Made by a program: the position numbers and the translations under genes. From Aquabacterium sp. (GTDB lineage Bacteria > Pseudomonadota > Gammaproteobacteria > Burkholderiales > Burkholderiaceae_C): a stretch of DNA of 7,111 bases. Below the pieces are notes generated by a model, which was not told the origin of the DNA, did not search any database, and worked only from the letters and a program-made list of their open reading frames with translations. The stretch spans positions 1-7,111 of the forward strand of contig JAGNPA010000091.1 in NCBI GenBank assembly GCA_017989885.1, in the 5' to 3' direction. Of this stretch, positions 6,504 through 7,111 are shown one piece after another; within the stretch, counting starts at the first letter, position 1, and each line of letters begins with the position of its first letter.

Positions 6504-7111
6504 TCTTCCAGGCGCCGGGGCGGGTAACTGTCCCAGGCCTGGCAGCCCGGGCATTGCCAGAAGTAATGCTGGCTCTCAAAGCCACAGGCCGCGCAACGGT
6601 AGCGTTGCAGCGGCTTGGCCGCGCTGGTCAGGGCCTTTTGCAGCACCTCGACCTCGGGCTCGTCCAGCGGCACATGGCTGACCAGACGCTCCCGGATCAG
6701 GCTCTGGGCCGCCGACAGCGAGGGCTGCTGGCGCAGGTGCTCCATGATCGCATCGCGTCGATCCGCCGCATCCGGCTGCAGGGTGCCGATGGCCGTCAAC
6801 ACGTCCATGGTCGGTGCCTGGCTGTACACCGATTGCAGCTTGCTGAGCGCCTCTGCGGTCTCGCCGCAGGCCTGCGCACTGCGCGCGTAGTCCATGGCAA
6901 TCAGGGCAAAGGACTGGGGCTGCTTGAACATCAGCTCATCCCAGGCCCGCAGGGCCTCGGCATGCCGACCCTGTCGCACCAGACGCTGGCCTTGCAACAC
7001 CAGGGGCCGCGCGGCCTGGGGGGCGGCTTCGCGGGCGCGGGCCAGCGCCTGTTCGGCTTCGTCGGCCCGGCCACGGGCATCGGCTTCCTGCGCCACCTCG
7101 CACCAGTGGTG
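6497..7111 (-). CDS. lapB: LapB (YciM) lipopolysaccharide assembly protein, C-terminal part (5' end outside window)
   Basis: LapB is an inner-membrane-anchored TPR protein facing the cytoplasm. In E. coli it promotes FtsH-dependent breakdown of LpxC and so limits lipopolysaccharide synthesis. The window holds the last 204 codons of a protein usually about 390 residues long; the membrane anchor and first TPRs lie beyond base 7111. Numbered from the first visible codon, residues 1-160 are Ala/Leu-rich helical repeats of TPR type. A rubredoxin-like zinc knuckle follows, RYRCAACGF...WQCPGCQAW, with cysteines at 173, 176, 187 and 190, close to the E. coli end (RYRCQKCGF...WHCPSCRAW). The frame is open at the window edge, and the visible HHWCEVAQEA corresponds to an internal HYCELA-like stretch, so the GTG at 7096 is not the start. 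It is convergent with the copper chaperone gene and overlaps it by 7 bp. Confidence 0.93.
   Translation of the reverse strand, partial: HHWCEVAQEADARGRADEAEQALARAREAAPQAARPLVLQGQRLVRQGRHAEALRAWDELMFKQPQSFALIAMDYARSAQACGETAEALSKLQSVYSQAPTMDVLTAIGTLQPDAADRRDAIMEHLRQQPSLSAAQSLIRERLVSHVPLDEPEVEVLQKALTSAAKPLQRYRCAACGFESQHYFWQCPGCQAWDSYPPRRLEDQ

Noticed and set aside
7094..7096. GTG at 7096-7094 as the start of lapB
   Set aside because: The frame continues open to the window edge with residues matching an internal LapB stretch, and the visible protein would lack the membrane anchor and several TPRs.

Overview
The window is GC-rich, densely coded DNA, most likely a chromosomal segment of a Burkholderiales bacterium of the Comamonadaceae type. 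This rests on three things: the GshA belongs to the class named after the Thiobacillus (Acidithiobacillus) ferrooxidans enzyme, which is common in Betaproteobacteria; gshA lies beside amtB-glnK and kup; and the proteins are rich in Ala, Gly and Arg. The assignment is by recognition, without a database search. I see no transposase, integrase, tRNA, rRNA, CRISPR array or phage gene.

Left part (1-3981), all on the minus strand. Read in the direction of transcription it runs glnK (PII signal protein), amtB (ammonium channel), a strong intrinsic terminator, gshA (glutamate-cysteine ligase, first step of glutathione synthesis), then the N-terminal third of a Kup potassium transporter that leaves the window at base 1. 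GlnK and AmtB form the classical ammonium sensing and uptake pair. GlnK has the uridylylation tyrosine (Y51) and the pore-blocking arginine (R47). AmtB has the twin histidines and the phenylalanine gate, preceded by a signal peptide and a long Ala/Pro/Glu-rich linker.

The 308-bp divergent region 3982-4289 separates glnK from the plus-strand comM. On the glnK side it holds a near-perfect sigma-54 (-24/-12) promoter. About 109 and 160 bp upstream of the predicted start are two 17-bp palindromes matching the NtrC enhancer consensus at 13 and 14 of 17 positions. Their centres are 51 bp apart, about five helical turns. This makes glnK-amtB a likely NtrC/sigma-54 nitrogen-starvation operon, and it is the most informative regulatory feature here.

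Right part (4290-7111). On the plus strand are comM/yifB, an AAA+ Mg-chelatase-like ATPase linked to natural transformation in its family, and a secreted PCu(A)C-type copper chaperone with the canonical His/Met copper site plus a His/Met-rich tail. Convergent to these, on the minus strand, is the C-terminal part of LapB (YciM), the TPR/rubredoxin-like regulator of lipopolysaccharide synthesis. Its stop codon overlaps the end of the copper chaperone gene by 7 bp.

No wholly new system is evident. The gene content is conserved housekeeping and nutrient-response biology. The points worth a second look are the NtrC/sigma-54 architecture, the AmtB N-terminal extension, the copper-chaperone tail, a TTGC-N3-GCAA palindrome upstream of kup, and the overlapping convergent gene ends.
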